A stretch of DNA of 64,000 nt from Diphasiastrum complanatum (taxonomy: Eukaryota; Streptophyta; Lycopodiopsida; Lycopodiales; Lycopodiaceae): the NCBI GenBank assembly GCA_029204225.1, contig CM055094.1, forward strand, positions 72,037,884-72,101,883, given 5' to 3'. The position numbers and the translations under genes are program-made. A model generated the notes under the pieces. The model had not been told where the DNA came from. It saw only the letters and a program-made list of their open reading frames with translations, and searched no databases. Position 1 is the stretch's first letter. Every line of letters starts with the position of its first letter. Below, piece after piece: positions 30,485-40,797 of the stretch.

Positions 30485-32494
30485 TTCACGAGTACAAAGG
30501 CCTTACATCCAAAGATTCGCAAGTGGTTCACCTTTGGCTTCTTCTTTGTGAATGCTTCCTCAGGTGTTATCTTTGGTATGGCAATGGTAGGACTTCTAAT
30601 TTGACGATAGACTGCCATAATGCATGCTTCTGACCAAAAATCTTTTGGTAGTTTCATCTCAGCTAGCATAGATCTAGCACTTTCCACAATCGTACGATTT
30701 TTACGCTCAGCTACACCATTGAGAGCAGGAGTATGAGCTTGCGTAAATTGTCTTTTAATCCCATATTGATCACAAAGATCATTAAAGTCATTAGACTTGT
30801 ACTCACCTCCACTATCTGATCTTAGGACTTTGATCTTCCTACCTGTCTGATTTTCGACTAATGCTCTGAAGCTCTCGAAGTCAAATGCATCTAATTTCTT
30901 CTTCAAGAAGTAGATCCACGTCTTACGTGACATATCTTCAATAAAGGTCATGAAATAGAAGGCTTTACCTAAGGACATGGTCCTCATAGGCCCGCATCAA
31001 TTTGTGTGGATTAAATCCAGGATGTTTTGTGCTTTTGCAACACCACATTTGTTGAACTTTTCTCGATGCTGCTTCCCATTCACACATCGATTTCAAGTGG
31101 TCTTCTATAGTAGGCAATCTTGTTACCATCTCCAATTTCCTCATCAAACTGAGGCTTCCTAAGTTCAAGTGACCAAGCCTTTTATGCCACAACTCAGTTT
31201 GCGATGGAATGGACAATACAAGTCTATGTTGCCCCTTGATTGTAGCATTCAACCTGTACAATTTTGTATTGGGATCCCTTACTCCATCCGCAATAACTTT
31301 GAACTTTTGGTTCACATCCTTCACAAAGCAACGATCATGGGCGAATTCTACTTTCAACCTTTGATCAGTACTGACTCCAACAGAAAGTAGATTTTTCTTC
31401 AAACCTAGTACGTAAAGTACCTCCCTGATCATCCTGCTTTTGTCATCAGGTAGTTGGATTGAAACAGTGCCTATCCCCTTGATCTTGCATACCTCACCAT
31501 TTGCTTGTGAAACAGACGTTCCATTATCCAACACTTTCAAGCTACTAAACCAATTCATGTTACCTGTCATGTGTCTTGTGGCTCCCGAGTCAATATACCG
31601 CGCTTGATCATCTTGATTAGATGACAATGCAGATATGAAGATGCTAGAGTCTTCAATCTCACCCTCATCAACAAGGTTACCTACTTGCTTTGGTTTCCCA
31701 TTGCCTTGTTCTGCCAGGAATTTGCGACATTCACTCTTCCAATGGCCCTTTTTACCACAATGGAAGCACTTGCCTTTCTTCTTGGTCTTAGTGGAAGATC
31801 CTTCATCCTCCTGAGACTTGGCAAATTGCTGCTTAGACTTCTTCTTGCCCTTGCCCTTGTCTTGTTTTTGGCGTGTCGCAAGTGCCTAATCGTCAGTATT
31901 TTGACGTCTAGCTTTCACCATTTCTCGTCGTTGCTCTTCTTGCATCAAGATTCCTGTGAGCTCGTCAAAGGTTGGCAATCTTTCTCTTGATGCTATTCTG
32001 CTCACAAACATCTGATAGGGTTCTGCAATGCCACACAATGCATTGTGCACCAGCTCCACATCACGTATGCGCTCACCAATAGAATGCAGTTCATCCCTCA
32101 TTGTCTTGATTTTGGTCATGTACGTCTGAATGTGCTCTCCTTGCTCCATGCGGGCACTATTCAGCTTTGACTTCAGAAACATGATTCTTGACGGATTTGA
32201 CATCTCGAATATTCCTTTAGCACATCCCATGCCTGTCTAGGTCTAATAGCATCACAAATGTGGGTAATGATGTGATCCTTCACTGACAAGTTAATGAAGG
32301 TTAAAGCTTTTCTCATCTTTTTGTCAAACACTTTGATATCCACTTCATTTGGCGGCCTTCATCACTTGTGACGACTTCCCACATGTCTTTCTCCATCAGT
32401 ATGTTTTTCATTTTGAATTTCCACACTGCATAGTTGGAAATCCCATCCAATTTGCTACTGTCACTCAAAATGGACTCTCCCATGTTTGCCATCG
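30485..32494 (-). pseudogene. Copia family X, copy 2: gag, protease, integrase
   Basis: The minus strand starts at ATG about 32494 (MANMGESILS) and passes through degraded gag (32230-31886: QGEHIQTYMTKIKTMRDELH). The zinc knuckle CFHCGKKGHWKSEC lies near 31770-31725 and protease YIDSGATRHMTG at about 31600. The GAG-pre-integrase region (WHKRLGHLNLGSLSLMRKLE) lies near 31180-31110, and the integrase core (FIEDMSRKTWIYF, LRSDSGGEYKSND, LNGVAERKNRT) at 30987-30560. It is truncated at about 30485 inside the integrase, so RT, RNase H and 3' LTR are lost. It keeps the GAG-pre-integrase that copy 1 lacks. A frameshift separates gag from protease, and another lies near 30965. Confidence 0.85.
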
Positions 32495-32895
32495 CAAAAC
32501 TACTTGAAACTTCTGTCGTAGGCTAAAAACAGTATGCCGAGGACAACAGTGATGTCAGAAGTTGAAAATAATGATCTGAAACTTTTTTCCTTACCAGGCC
32601 ACTCGCCGCTTTTCCACCAATGTGAAAGCCAAATCGGCGTCGCCTTCCGAAATGCACTCAGTCATCAACTCCCAACAACGTGCCCAGTGGAATTGTGAAA
32701 TCACTTTTGGCACACTCCGAACACTTTCTCCACTACAATCACTCTTTTGTTGTACCGTACTTGCAGGTACAATCCGGGTGCCCTTCATTTGGAGGTTATA
32801 GCCTTTCGTTTGGGCCAAAACGGGCAAAGGACCCAAAAATAAGGATATTCTTTGTTTATAAACCGTTTCTTCACCTTGAAGAAACTTCACTCTTC
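32495..32895 (-). pseudogene. Family-X 5' region with a conserved upstream reading frame
   Basis: Upstream of the gag ATG the minus strand keeps a frame (32890-32591) with KSDCSGESVRSVPKVISQFH and WARCWELMTECISEGDADL. The equivalent place in the copy at 60020 reads QSDCSGESARSTPKVISPFH and WARSWELVTKCISEGEADF. It could be a short upstream ORF of the element or a captured coding segment. The two copies stop matching closely beyond about 32750. I do not recognise the peptide. Confidence 0.4.
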
Positions 32896-32899
32896 AATT

Positions 32900-33315
32900 G
32901 TGAAGGGACCCAACTCCAATTTTAGTATGAAAATTTTTAATGAAGTTGAGGGCCAAAATGCACTTCACTTCTTTAGGGCCCTCTTCAACAACCCTTCAGA
33001 CTCCATCCAATGGTTGATTCTGATCCAACTATGGATACCCCTTCTATGTAGCACAATCTGAGCCGTCGATCTTGTAAGTTTTCTATCCAACGGTTCTGAG
33101 CACTTCTGTGCACCAATGGAGAGTCTTGTAGACGGTGTTCACTCCAAAACACTATGGTTTCACCTTGGTTCCACCCGCGAACTGACTCACGACTTTCCTG
33201 CTTGCGGCCACCTATTCTGTCTCTTCCCAGCTATGGCTTCCCTCACGAATCCTTGACCATCTCTCTCTCTCTGGGTCGCGGAAATGTGTTTCTTTTGTTG
33301 AGAGAAGAGAGAGAG
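32900..33315. other. No recognisable coding feature
   Basis: Contains direct short repeats of a TCCAACGGTT/ATCCAATGG type and a TCTCTCTCTC tract. It may include LTR sequence of the neighbouring X copy or of the gypsy element, but no TG/CA boundary can be set. Confidence 0.35.
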
Positions 33316-36291
33316 ATGTGAGTTTGCAAGCTATTTTAAATGATTTTCAAGAGGTCTTTCCTAGCAATTTACCTTCCGGGTTACCCCCGAGAAGAGAGGT
33401 AGATCATCCCATAGAACTAATACCCGGGACTAAACCTATTAGTAAGCCTCCTTATAGGTTGAGCCATTCGGAACACCTAGAGGTAGAGCGGTAGCTGCAA
33501 GAATATTTGTTTAGCTAAAGGGTTTATATGCCCTAGTAAATCACCATGGGCTGCACCCATTTTGTTGGTTAAGAAAAAAGATGGGTCTATGCATATGTGC
33601 ATAGACTATAGGGCTTTAAATAAAATCACTATTAAAGATAAGTATCCTTTGCCCACAATAGATGAGATCTTTGATCAACTCAAAGGGGCAAAGTATTTTA
33701 CTAAGATTGATCTTAGGTCTGGATATCATCAGGTACATATTAAAGAAAAATGGCGTTCCATTAACAGCTTTTTGTTCGCGGAATGGTCATTACCAGTTTT
33801 TGGTTCTTCACTTTGGATTAACCAATCCTCCGGCAACATTTATGAGGTTAATGAACAACGTGTTCAGACATCTATTGGGCAAGTTTGTATTAATCTACCT
33901 TGATGATATCCTTGTCTTTAGTCATACTAAAGAAGAGCACTTTGAGCACTTGCGTCAAGTGTTTCAGACCTGAGAGAGAATTCCTTGTTTGCGAAGGAAT
34001 TAAAATGTGAATTCTTCAAGGAAGAGATTCACTACCTTGGACATATTATCTCCGCTGAGAATATCAGGATGGATCCTGAAAAAGTAGCCGCAATTATGCG
34101 ATGGCCAGCACCAACTTCGGTGGAAAAGCTGCAGATCTTCCTCGAATTGGCTGGATGTTATAGGAGGTTTATCCATCAGTATGCCCTCTTGACTGCTCTT
34201 TTGACAAATCTGCTCAAGGGTAAGGGCAAGTACTTTAGTTGGGGGCCTAAACAACAAGCGAGCTTTGAAGATCTAAAGGCTGCAATTGCAACCGCTCCTG
34301 TCTTAAGTTTAGTGGATCCAAATGTAGCATTCATAGTAGAGACCAATGCTAGTGATCAGGCAGTCGATGCTGTTCTCACTCAACACGACCATCCAGTCAT
34401 GTTTGAGAGTAAGAAATTGGATAAACACCAGTTGAATTATTCCACTTACGAGGAGGAGTTGTTTGCAATAGTCTATGCTCTTAAGAAATGGAGGCTAAGT
34501 TTGTGATCATGTTTGATCAAGTGGGTATCAAGTGGCTTTCCTCCCAAAGCGACTTGAAAGGAAGAAAAGCTCATTGGGCTGAACTTCTCCAAGAGTTTAA
34601 CTATCAACTAAGGTACAAGAAAGGGTGCTACAATGTGGTAGCAGATGCCTTGAGTCGAATGCCCATGGTAAGCGCGCTAAGTTTTATGGCATTCAGGATT
34701 GAATTCCTGGAATCACTCAAAGAGAAGTGTGTTAGTGATTCTCACTACGCACTTGTGTGGCAGGCTATTGAGTAAAGGAATTCCACAGCCACACCAGGGC
34801 AATCAAAGAATGTTGTCGGGCCATCGAAAGATGTTGTAGTTGCGTCGGGACGGGACGGGACGTGCCGGCTGAAGATGTTGCGGAAACATCTGGAGTGGAT
34901 GTGCCATTAGCAGGTGTTGCGGATGCTCGATGGAAGAATGTCTCCATTGAGGATGGGTAACTAAAGTAAGAGTATGTGTACCCAAGGACGGTGACTTTAG
35001 GTGCCAAATTCTTGAGGAAAGACAACAGTCCCAATGCAGGGCATCCTGGGATAAAGAGGACCTATGCTCTTGCAAAGAATAGGTTTTATTGGCCTGGTAT
35101 GCAGAAAGACGTACAAGAGTACGTGCTAAGGTGCACCACATGCCAGGCCATAAAGGCTGAACGGCTCAAGGTAGGTGGGCTCCTCCAGCCACTAGAGATA
35201 CTCGGTGGTAGATGGGAGAGTATCAGCATGGACTTTATAGTGGGGTTACCAAGAACGAGTAAAAGCCATGACTCGATCTAGGTAGTTGTAGACCGATTGA
35301 CCAAGATGGTGCAGTTTGTACCGACCAAGAAAATTGTTACAGCTCCAGAAGTGGCCAGGCTTTTTATAGAAAACATTTGTAAGCTATATGGCCTTCCTGT
35401 CAATATAGTCAGTGTTCGAGATCCAAAGTTTACATGTAACTTTTGGAGGGCGCTGTTTAACAAGTTAGAAATTAAGCTGTCTATGAGCTCCAATGATAAT
35501 CCCGAAACGGATGGTCAGACGGAAAGGGTCAATCAGGTTCTAGAAGATATGCTACAAGCATATGCTGTGAAGAGTATCTTCCACTTTTGGAGTTTGCTTA
35601 TAACAGTACTAAACACACCACTACAGGGTATAGTCCATTCATGTTGATGTATGGATTTCAGCCTAGAGCCCCCATGGCCTTAGGGCTTAGGAAAGAAAAA
35701 GTACAGAGTGTTAGAGAGTTTCTTGAGGACATGGAAACCATGATCAAGATAGCTAAAGCTAATGTAAAGCAAGCCCAAGTGCAAGCTAAGCATTATGCGG
35801 ATAAAATCCGTAGGGAAGTTACCTTCCAAGAAGATCATCGGGTGTTTCTAAAAGTTCCTGAAGACTCTACCACTCTAAGCATAGGCAAGTGTCCTAAGTT
35901 GTCCCCAAGGTATTGTGGTCCATTCACAATACTCCAGAGCATTGGAAGTTCTGCTTACCAGCTGGCTTTGCCAGAATCCGCAAAGGTACATCCGGTCTTT
36001 CATGTTAGTCGACTGAAGCGGGTGATGCAAGAAGGAGACAATATTGTCTCAGAACAAACCCTAATAGAATTTGAGGAACCTAATTCCTTGCCACATGAAC
36101 CAGAGGAAATTCTGAATATCTGAAATCGCAAAGACTCGACATGCGATCTTTTGAGAAGTTTTGGTCAAGTGGAAGGACAGGTCCCAAGAAAAGCAATCTG
36201 GGAGTCTATAAGCAAGCTTCGTAAAAGGTATCCTGATTTCATCCTTGAAGATCTCGCTTTCAAGGACGAAAGCTCCTTTTAGGAGGAGGAG
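33316..36291 (+). pseudogene. Ty3/gypsy chromovirus pol relic
   Basis: RT starts near 33318 (LQAILNDFQEVFP) and runs [47 protein letters not shown] and the active site [13 protein letters not shown] at about 33885. RNase H covers 34280-34660 (NASDQAVDAVLTQ, YEEELFAIVYALKKW, YNVVADALSRM). The integrase follows: HHCC finger (AGHPGIKRTY ... CTTCQ), SMDFIVGLP, VSVRDPKF and TDGQTERVNQVLED at 34976-35540, then the C-terminal region to 36120 (FHVSRLKRVM). A frameshifted chromodomain-like tail (VLVKWKDRS, WESISKLRKRYPDF) lies at 36150-36270. Frameshifts and stops occur near 33520, 33770, 34505, 35280 and 35570. Gag and protease are missing. The chromodomain places it among chromoviruses. Confidence 0.9.
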
Positions 36292-36780
36292 ATGTTATTT
36301 ATGGCCATTGGCAATACAGGGATACATGTGACTTGTTAGTCCCTAGGGGGTCCCGGCAGGGTGACACTCAGTCCCATAGTTTGGGATAATAACCCTTAGG
36401 AACTAGGATGTAGAGGGCTTGGTCTATATTTATAAGGAGTGCCACTAAGTAGAGGACATAGTGTTGTTGACTATTTCATGGGATCGTCATCTCTCCTTCC
36501 CTCCATTTCATCCTTCTTGTTCACCACACCACCCTCTCTAACCATTCATACCTCTCGCTCTCTATTGGTCATCTTAACACCTCACACACTCGTCCATTAA
36601 CCCCCATTTCATCCTTCTTGGTTCACCACCCTCTCTGACCATTCATACCTCTCGCTCTCTATTGGTCGTCTAACACCTCACACACTCATCCATTAACCCC
36701 GAGCGTGAAGACCGTATATCGCTATACCCCTCAAAACACTCCTCTATATAGGGAAGCCCTGTCTGAACTTTTGACTCACT
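36292..36780 (+). repeat. 3' LTR of the chromovirus relic (right end uncertain)
   Basis: A purine tract (AGGAGGAGGAGA, ending 36291) precedes TGTTATTTATGGCC. A TATA-like CTATATTTATAAGG lies at 36424-36437. A 101-bp pyrimidine-rich unit (from CCATTTCATCC) is tandemly duplicated at 36503-36603 and 36604-36702. The LTR probably ends between 36700 and 36800, but I see no clear CA terminus or partner LTR. Confidence 0.65.
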
Positions 36781-37020
36781 TCCCATTAGAGAAAATTTGA
36801 GCACAAAAGGGGCCTTCCAAAAATAAACCTTTGATTCTTTTTCTCAAAAGTTTCTTACACATGGACCAATCAAAACACTCAAATTTGAAATCTAAGTAAC
36901 GTAGCTCCCTCAAATTAATTGTTTTTTCTTTTTTTGTTCAATGTAATTCGGCTTTGGGGGCAGCCCGTAAATAAGCCATTTTATATGTAATATAGTATGC
37001 ATCTCAAATACAAACTGTCT

Positions 37021-37338
37021 AACTTTTGAACGACAGCTCAGATTGCGACGATTATAGCGCCATTAGAAAGCCTCGACGAGAGCTTTCCAATGACACCAAC
37101 ATGACCCACTTTCAAGCTACAGTTAAAAAGATGTTCTCAGTCAAAGTTTTGGCTGGTCAACCATGCTCAAAGGTGATATCAGATTGACCGTTGACTTTGA
37201 TCGGACAAAAACTTTGACTAAGAATATATTTTTAATAGTACCTCGAAATTGGGCATGTTGGGTGTCGTTGGAAAGCTTTCGTTGAGGGCTTTCTAATGGC
37301 TCTATAATCGTGTCAATCTGAGCTGTCATTCAAAAGTT
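37021..37338. repeat. Foldback / MITE-like inverted repeat
   Basis: The left arm 37021-37160 (AACTTTTGAACGACAGCT ... CAGTCAAAGTTTT) pairs with the right arm 37195-37338 (reverse complement AACTTTTGAATGACAGCT ... TAGTCAAAGTTTTTG) around a loop of about 34 bases. Arms of roughly 140 bases at about 80-85% similarity would form a long imperfect hairpin. No transposase, and target duplications are not obvious. It resembles a MITE or foldback element, or a hairpin small-RNA precursor. Confidence 0.7.
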
Positions 37339-37599
37339 TCAAATTTTTACAGCCACAAACTATACTATACACGGAATGGTTAACCATCGAATACTGTGGG
37401 GGTAGGACGGCGGGTAGGAAAAGATTTTATTTTGTATTTTACATTGCAAGAAAGTTGTCATCCTACATGGAAATCCTTATAGGGCCCAAGGTCAAAGCCA
37501 ATTTTTCTATAATGCATACGAGCATACTTTAGCAGAACATTCTCTTTTTCTTGTCCGGACCGTCCATACCGCAACATCCCTTGCTTTTCCATCCCCCCG

Positions 37600-38390
37600 G
37601 CCCATGCATCCACAACACTATCGACTACATACCCCATGGTATGCCCACGAATGCAACCACCTCCACCAGAATTTGATCTATGCATGCTGCCACCTTCCCC
37701 ATCTAGTAAATGACTTATCTCGTGTATATCATAGAACTACTCAAAAAAAGAAAATTGCATATCAAACCTGCCAGAGAAAGAAGATAATGGACCTTCTCTT
37801 TAGTGCCTCATCGAGATCCTTTTGGTACAAATTCCTCCCACGAGCACCTCCACCCCAGATCACAGATCTTAGCACAAGGGTGACCTATACCACATCATTG
37901 TACACTGTCTCTAATCCACCTCCACTTCCCACGCCCTCATCCACAGATACTTTCAATCCATTCTCCCCAAACATGGTAGAAGAGGCCATCAAACAATTGC
38001 ACTTACATAAAACTGAAGACATTGACGAATTATAGGCTAAACTTTTGAAGTATGTTGCTAACATTCTCTCGCCTTTCCTCTTTGTCTTATTCAACCGCGC
38101 TATCACATATGCATTCCCCTCCCCATGGTCCACAAACCTTATCCATCCTATCCATAAAGGTGGTGATCCCATGAAAGTCGACAACTATCGTACCACCATG
38201 ATTAGCCACCTCTTTGCCAAAGTTTATGGCTCTATTCTTTAGTCAAAGATCAGCATAGAAATGGACACCAGAGCACTTCATGCCATTAGCCAAGTCAGTT
38301 TCTGACCAGGATATACTACAACAGATCATATTTTCAGCCTGAGATCCCTCTGTACCACATCAGATTATACTAGCAAAGTTTGTTGTCCCT
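37600..38390 (+). pseudogene. LINE (non-LTR retrotransposon) reverse transcriptase relic
   Basis: The frames read PWYAHECNHLHQNL, then after a linker EEAIKQLHLHKTEDIDEL, NILSPFLFVLFNRAITYAFP, STNLIHPIHKGGDPMKVDNY, LFAKVYGSIL and ISQVSF.PGYTTTDHIFSLR. This is the N-terminal RT order of L1-type LINEs (AIPIFKKGDP..NYR, KVYE..L, Q.GFR.G..T.D.I). Stops occur at 38034, 38240 and 38303. The endonuclease, the RT active site and the 3' tail are missing, so it is an internal fragment. Confidence 0.7.
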
Positions 38391-39020
38391 TCCATTCAAA
38401 CTGACTGCGGATAGAAGTGGGCCAGTTTCAGGTTTCCTCACACCAGCTAACCATTGAGACCGCCAGATATAGTGGCACCCCGCGAGAGGCTCAGTCACAT
38501 CTCTGGTATGGGTGATATACGTGAAGTACATGATGAGTTCCATTTTCTCTTCAGATGCCCAACTTACTATGTCAAAATTCAAATCACGATAAAATATTAA
38601 CACTGACACCTCTTTGTTCTTGAGTTGCCATATGTTGTAGCAATTGTCATGTGTTCCCAAGCCCGACCTCTTATCCTCACAATGATCCTGATTCTTGAAT
38701 CCTAATTTCATCCAACCTAATTTTGATTTTCCTAAACCCTAAGTTCTAACTCGTAACCTGGATTCCTATTAACTAGTATCTCCTATCTACAAACTTCTGA
38801 CTAACTCTTCTAGAATCTACTCCTATCTCACCCATGACCCCTTGTACCCCTCTCTAGCCTCAACTTTCAAGTTTCAAAAGTTAAGAGCTTAGATTTTAAC
38901 TCCCTAATCTCTCTCACACTTTCTCCCTTGCCACACTCGTTCCCCTCTCTTCTCCTTCTCCATCCCTACTTGCTCTTCTCCTCCTCTCCATCGTAGTCTC
39001 CTTCTGTGAACTAAAGATGA
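38391..39020. other. No recognisable feature
   Basis: Pyrimidine-rich plus strand with scattered stops in all frames. A 113-codon minus-strand frame (38711-38370) has no motif that I can place. Confidence 0.4.
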
Positions 39021-39024
39021 CTCG

Positions 39025-39290
39025 ACAAGATTCACCTACGGTACTTTGGTGCGACAATCAGAGTTGTATTAAAATGGCAAAAAATCCAGTTTTTCACAGC
39101 AGGACAAAGCACATTGAAGTACAACAATAGTTCATCAGAGAGAAAATTCAAAGTGATGAAGTGGAGCTTATCTATTGCCTTACGGAAGAACAAGTTGCAG
39201 ATATCTTTACCAAAGGACTTGGCAAAGAAAAATTTCAAAAGTTTAGAGAATTTCTAGGAGTAATAGATAACAAAGTAACCATTAAGGGGG
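39025..39290 (+). pseudogene. Copia RNase H C-terminal fragment
   Basis: The plus strand reads TVLWCDNQSCIKMAKNPVFH, SRTKHIEVQQ, a stop, FIREKIQSDEVEL and EEQVADIFTKGLGKEKF, followed by the purine tract TAAGGGGGAGCG and an LTR start at 39297. Only the last ~85 codons of pol survive. It differs in sequence from family X and from the 18555 family. Confidence 0.85.
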
Positions 39291-39296
39291 AGCGCC

Positions 39297-39660
39297 TGCG
39301 TGCTATTACAAGGGCCATTCTATTTATAGTAAAATAATTTTCTATTCCTTATGCATATAGGTGGGTGCACTACTAGTAGATTAGGATCTATTTAGTACTT
39401 AGTTCATTTTTGGTCTTTACCAAATATAGGTAGTATTATTAGCAATTAACTTTTGCTATTTTGCTATTTGCTTTAGGCTCTTAGCTTTTCTCATTCATTA
39501 GAGAAACTATTTAAGTAGGCTGGCACCCCACCACAATTATTCCAATGCGCTAGATCATTGCTCAATTCTCCTATGATCTGAATTCTCTCTACGCTTGGTT
39601 TTGTGTGAGTGCTAGTAGGACTAGTAACTTCATCTAGAATTTGTATTACAAATTCTGACA
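39297..39660 (+). repeat. Copia 3' LTR (364 bp)
   Basis: Starts TGCGTGCTATTAC right after the PPT and ends ACAAATTCTGACA. It has a TATTTAAG promoter-like site near 39510 and pyrimidine-rich downstream sequence typical of a copia R/U5. Gypsy integrase sequence begins immediately at 39661, so the LTR end marks an insertion or recombination junction. Confidence 0.75.
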
Positions 39661-40426
39661 GATATACCAGCTGGTAAGAGGGAATCCACAGATTTCATAG
39701 TGAACCTGCCTAAGACCCAGAAGGGTCATGACGCTATTTGGGTCATAGTTGATCGGTTGTCCAAAATGGGCCACTTTATTCTGACCAAAACACTCGTCAG
39801 AGCTCCAGCGTTAGCAAGGTTGTTTATAGAAGGACTATTTAAATTATATGGTCTTCCTTCTGGCATAATCAGCGACTGGGATAGTAAGTTTGATGGAAAC
39901 TTTTGGAGAGCAGTATTCCATCACCTACATACCAAAATAAATATGGGTACTACAGACCATCCACAGATGGACGGTCAAACAGAAAGAGTAAAATAGGTGC
40001 TGGAGGATATGCTTCGTGCATACGTCAACAAAAAGCAAACCACCTGGGAAGGGTATCTCCCATTGTTTGAGTTTGCTTATAACAGTACCAAACATTCAGC
40101 AACGGGATACAGCCCATTTATGTTGATGTATGGTTTTCAGCCATGATCACCCACAACTATAGGGTTTAAGAATGAAAAAGTTGAAGCAGCCAGAAACTTT
40201 TTAGAGGACCTAAACCAAATGATAGAACATGCTAAGTGTAGCATCAGACAATCCCAAGATCATGCCAGACATTATGCAGATCCGCATAGATGGGATGTGC
40301 AATTCTCTCTTGGTGAGAAAGTCTACTTCTGAGTCCCATTCTCTAAAACCCTCAAAACATGAGAGTGTGTGTGCTAAGCTATTTCCTAGGTATTGTAGTC
40401 CATTTACCATTAGTAGGAAACTAGGC
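39661..40426 (+). pseudogene. Ty3/gypsy integrase fragment
   Basis: Starts within DIPAGKRESTDFIVNLPKTQ and continues GHDAIWVIVDRLSKMGHFI, LPSGIISDWDSKF, TDHPQMDGQTERVK, a stop, VLEDMLRAYV, FEFAYNSTKHSATGYSPFML, and integrase C-terminal sequence to LFPRYCSPFTISRKLG at 40426, where the miniature element begins. It resembles the integrase of the relic at 33316, from a different copy. Several stops interrupt it. Confidence 0.85.
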
Positions 40427-40570
40427 TGTTAGAAATCCATAAATCATAATATGGATGGACAGACTAGGATTCGAACCCAGGACCTCCCTCATACCGGATG
40501 GGATGCCCTATCACTGAGCTATCCGCCCTGTTTGATAGTTCTCTCTAGAGTGTGGATTGATATTCCAACA
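40427..40570 (-). repeat. 3' LTR of the TRIM-like element
   Basis: 144 bp, TG...CA in sense, adjoining the G-rich PPT. After the tRNA-like segment it carries a short hairpin ATCCATA...TATGGAT (about 40436-40457). Confidence 0.8.
40457..40528 (-). ncRNA. tRNA-like segment in the 3' LTR
   Basis: 72 nt on the minus strand. The 5' GGGCGGA pairs fully with 3' TCTGTCC (allowing G:U) as an acceptor stem. GCTC/GGGC forms a D stem, and CTGGG-TTCGAAT-CCTAG forms a T arm. The A box TAGCTCAGTGATAGG and a perfect B box GGTTCGAATCC (40477-40467) are present. The anticodon arm is 19 nt with an A-A mismatch instead of the usual 17, so a functional tRNA is unlikely. Pol III transcription is possible but unproven. 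Confidence 0.65.
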
Positions 40571-40672
40571 CCCCCCCTCAAGCCACACTTGGTTGGGGTC
40601 CTAGCTGTCACCTCCCCCACAACTTGGGCAACCTAACCATGGCTTTGACACCATGAACTGTTAGGTCTAACT

Positions 40673-40686
40673 TGGCTCTGATACCA
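40673..40686 (-). promoter_or_regulatory. Primer binding site of the TRIM-like element
   Basis: TGGTATCAGAGCCA in sense, directly after the 5' LTR CA. It is the same initiator-Met-tRNA site used by the copia elements in this window, so their enzymes could in principle serve it. Confidence 0.8.
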
Positions 40687-40797
40687 TGTTAGAAATCCAT
40701 AAATCATAATATGGATGGACAAATTAGGATTCGAACCCATGACCTCCCTTATACTGGATGGGATGCTCTACCACTGAGCTATCCGCCCTGTTTGATA
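40687..40797 (-). repeat. Truncated 5' LTR of the TRIM-like element
   Basis: Collinear without indels with 40427-40537. The remaining outer 33 bases are replaced by unrelated sequence at 40798, so no target duplication can be checked. Confidence 0.75.
40717..40788 (-). ncRNA. tRNA-like segment in the 5' LTR
   Basis: Same fold as the 3' copy. Here the D arm is closer to canonical (GCTCAGTGGTAGAGC), the acceptor stem keeps pairing through compensating G:U pairs (GGGCGGA with TTTGTCC), and the B box GGTTCGAATCC is intact. The anticodon arm has the same two-base enlargement. Confidence 0.65.

Larger units (their letters stand above)
40427..40797 (-). mobile_element. TRIM-like miniature LTR retrotransposon with tRNA-like LTRs
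   Basis: Read on the minus strand: a 5' LTR (40797-40687, missing about its first 33 bases), a PBS TGGTATCAGAGCCA (40686-40673), only about 93 bases of non-coding internal sequence, a PPT of G/A (40579-40571) and a complete 144-bp 3' LTR (40570-40427) starting TGTTGGAATATC and ending TTTCTAACA. The shared 111 bases of the LTRs differ at seven positions by eye. Size, PBS and PPT fit terminal-repeat retrotransposons in miniature, which depend on other elements for proteins. It lies at the end of a gypsy integrase fragment. Each LTR holds a tRNA-like segment with both Pol III boxes. Confidence 0.8.

Noticed and set aside
40457-40528. Functional tRNA gene
   Set aside because: The anticodon arm has 19 instead of 17 nt with a mismatch, and the segment occurs in both LTRs; kept only as a tRNA-like part of the miniature element.
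40427-40797. Two independent tRNA-derived SINEs
   Set aside because: The copies share non-tRNA flanks ending TTTCTAACA, one is followed by a perfect PBS and the other is preceded by a G-rich PPT, which fits LTRs better than SINEs.
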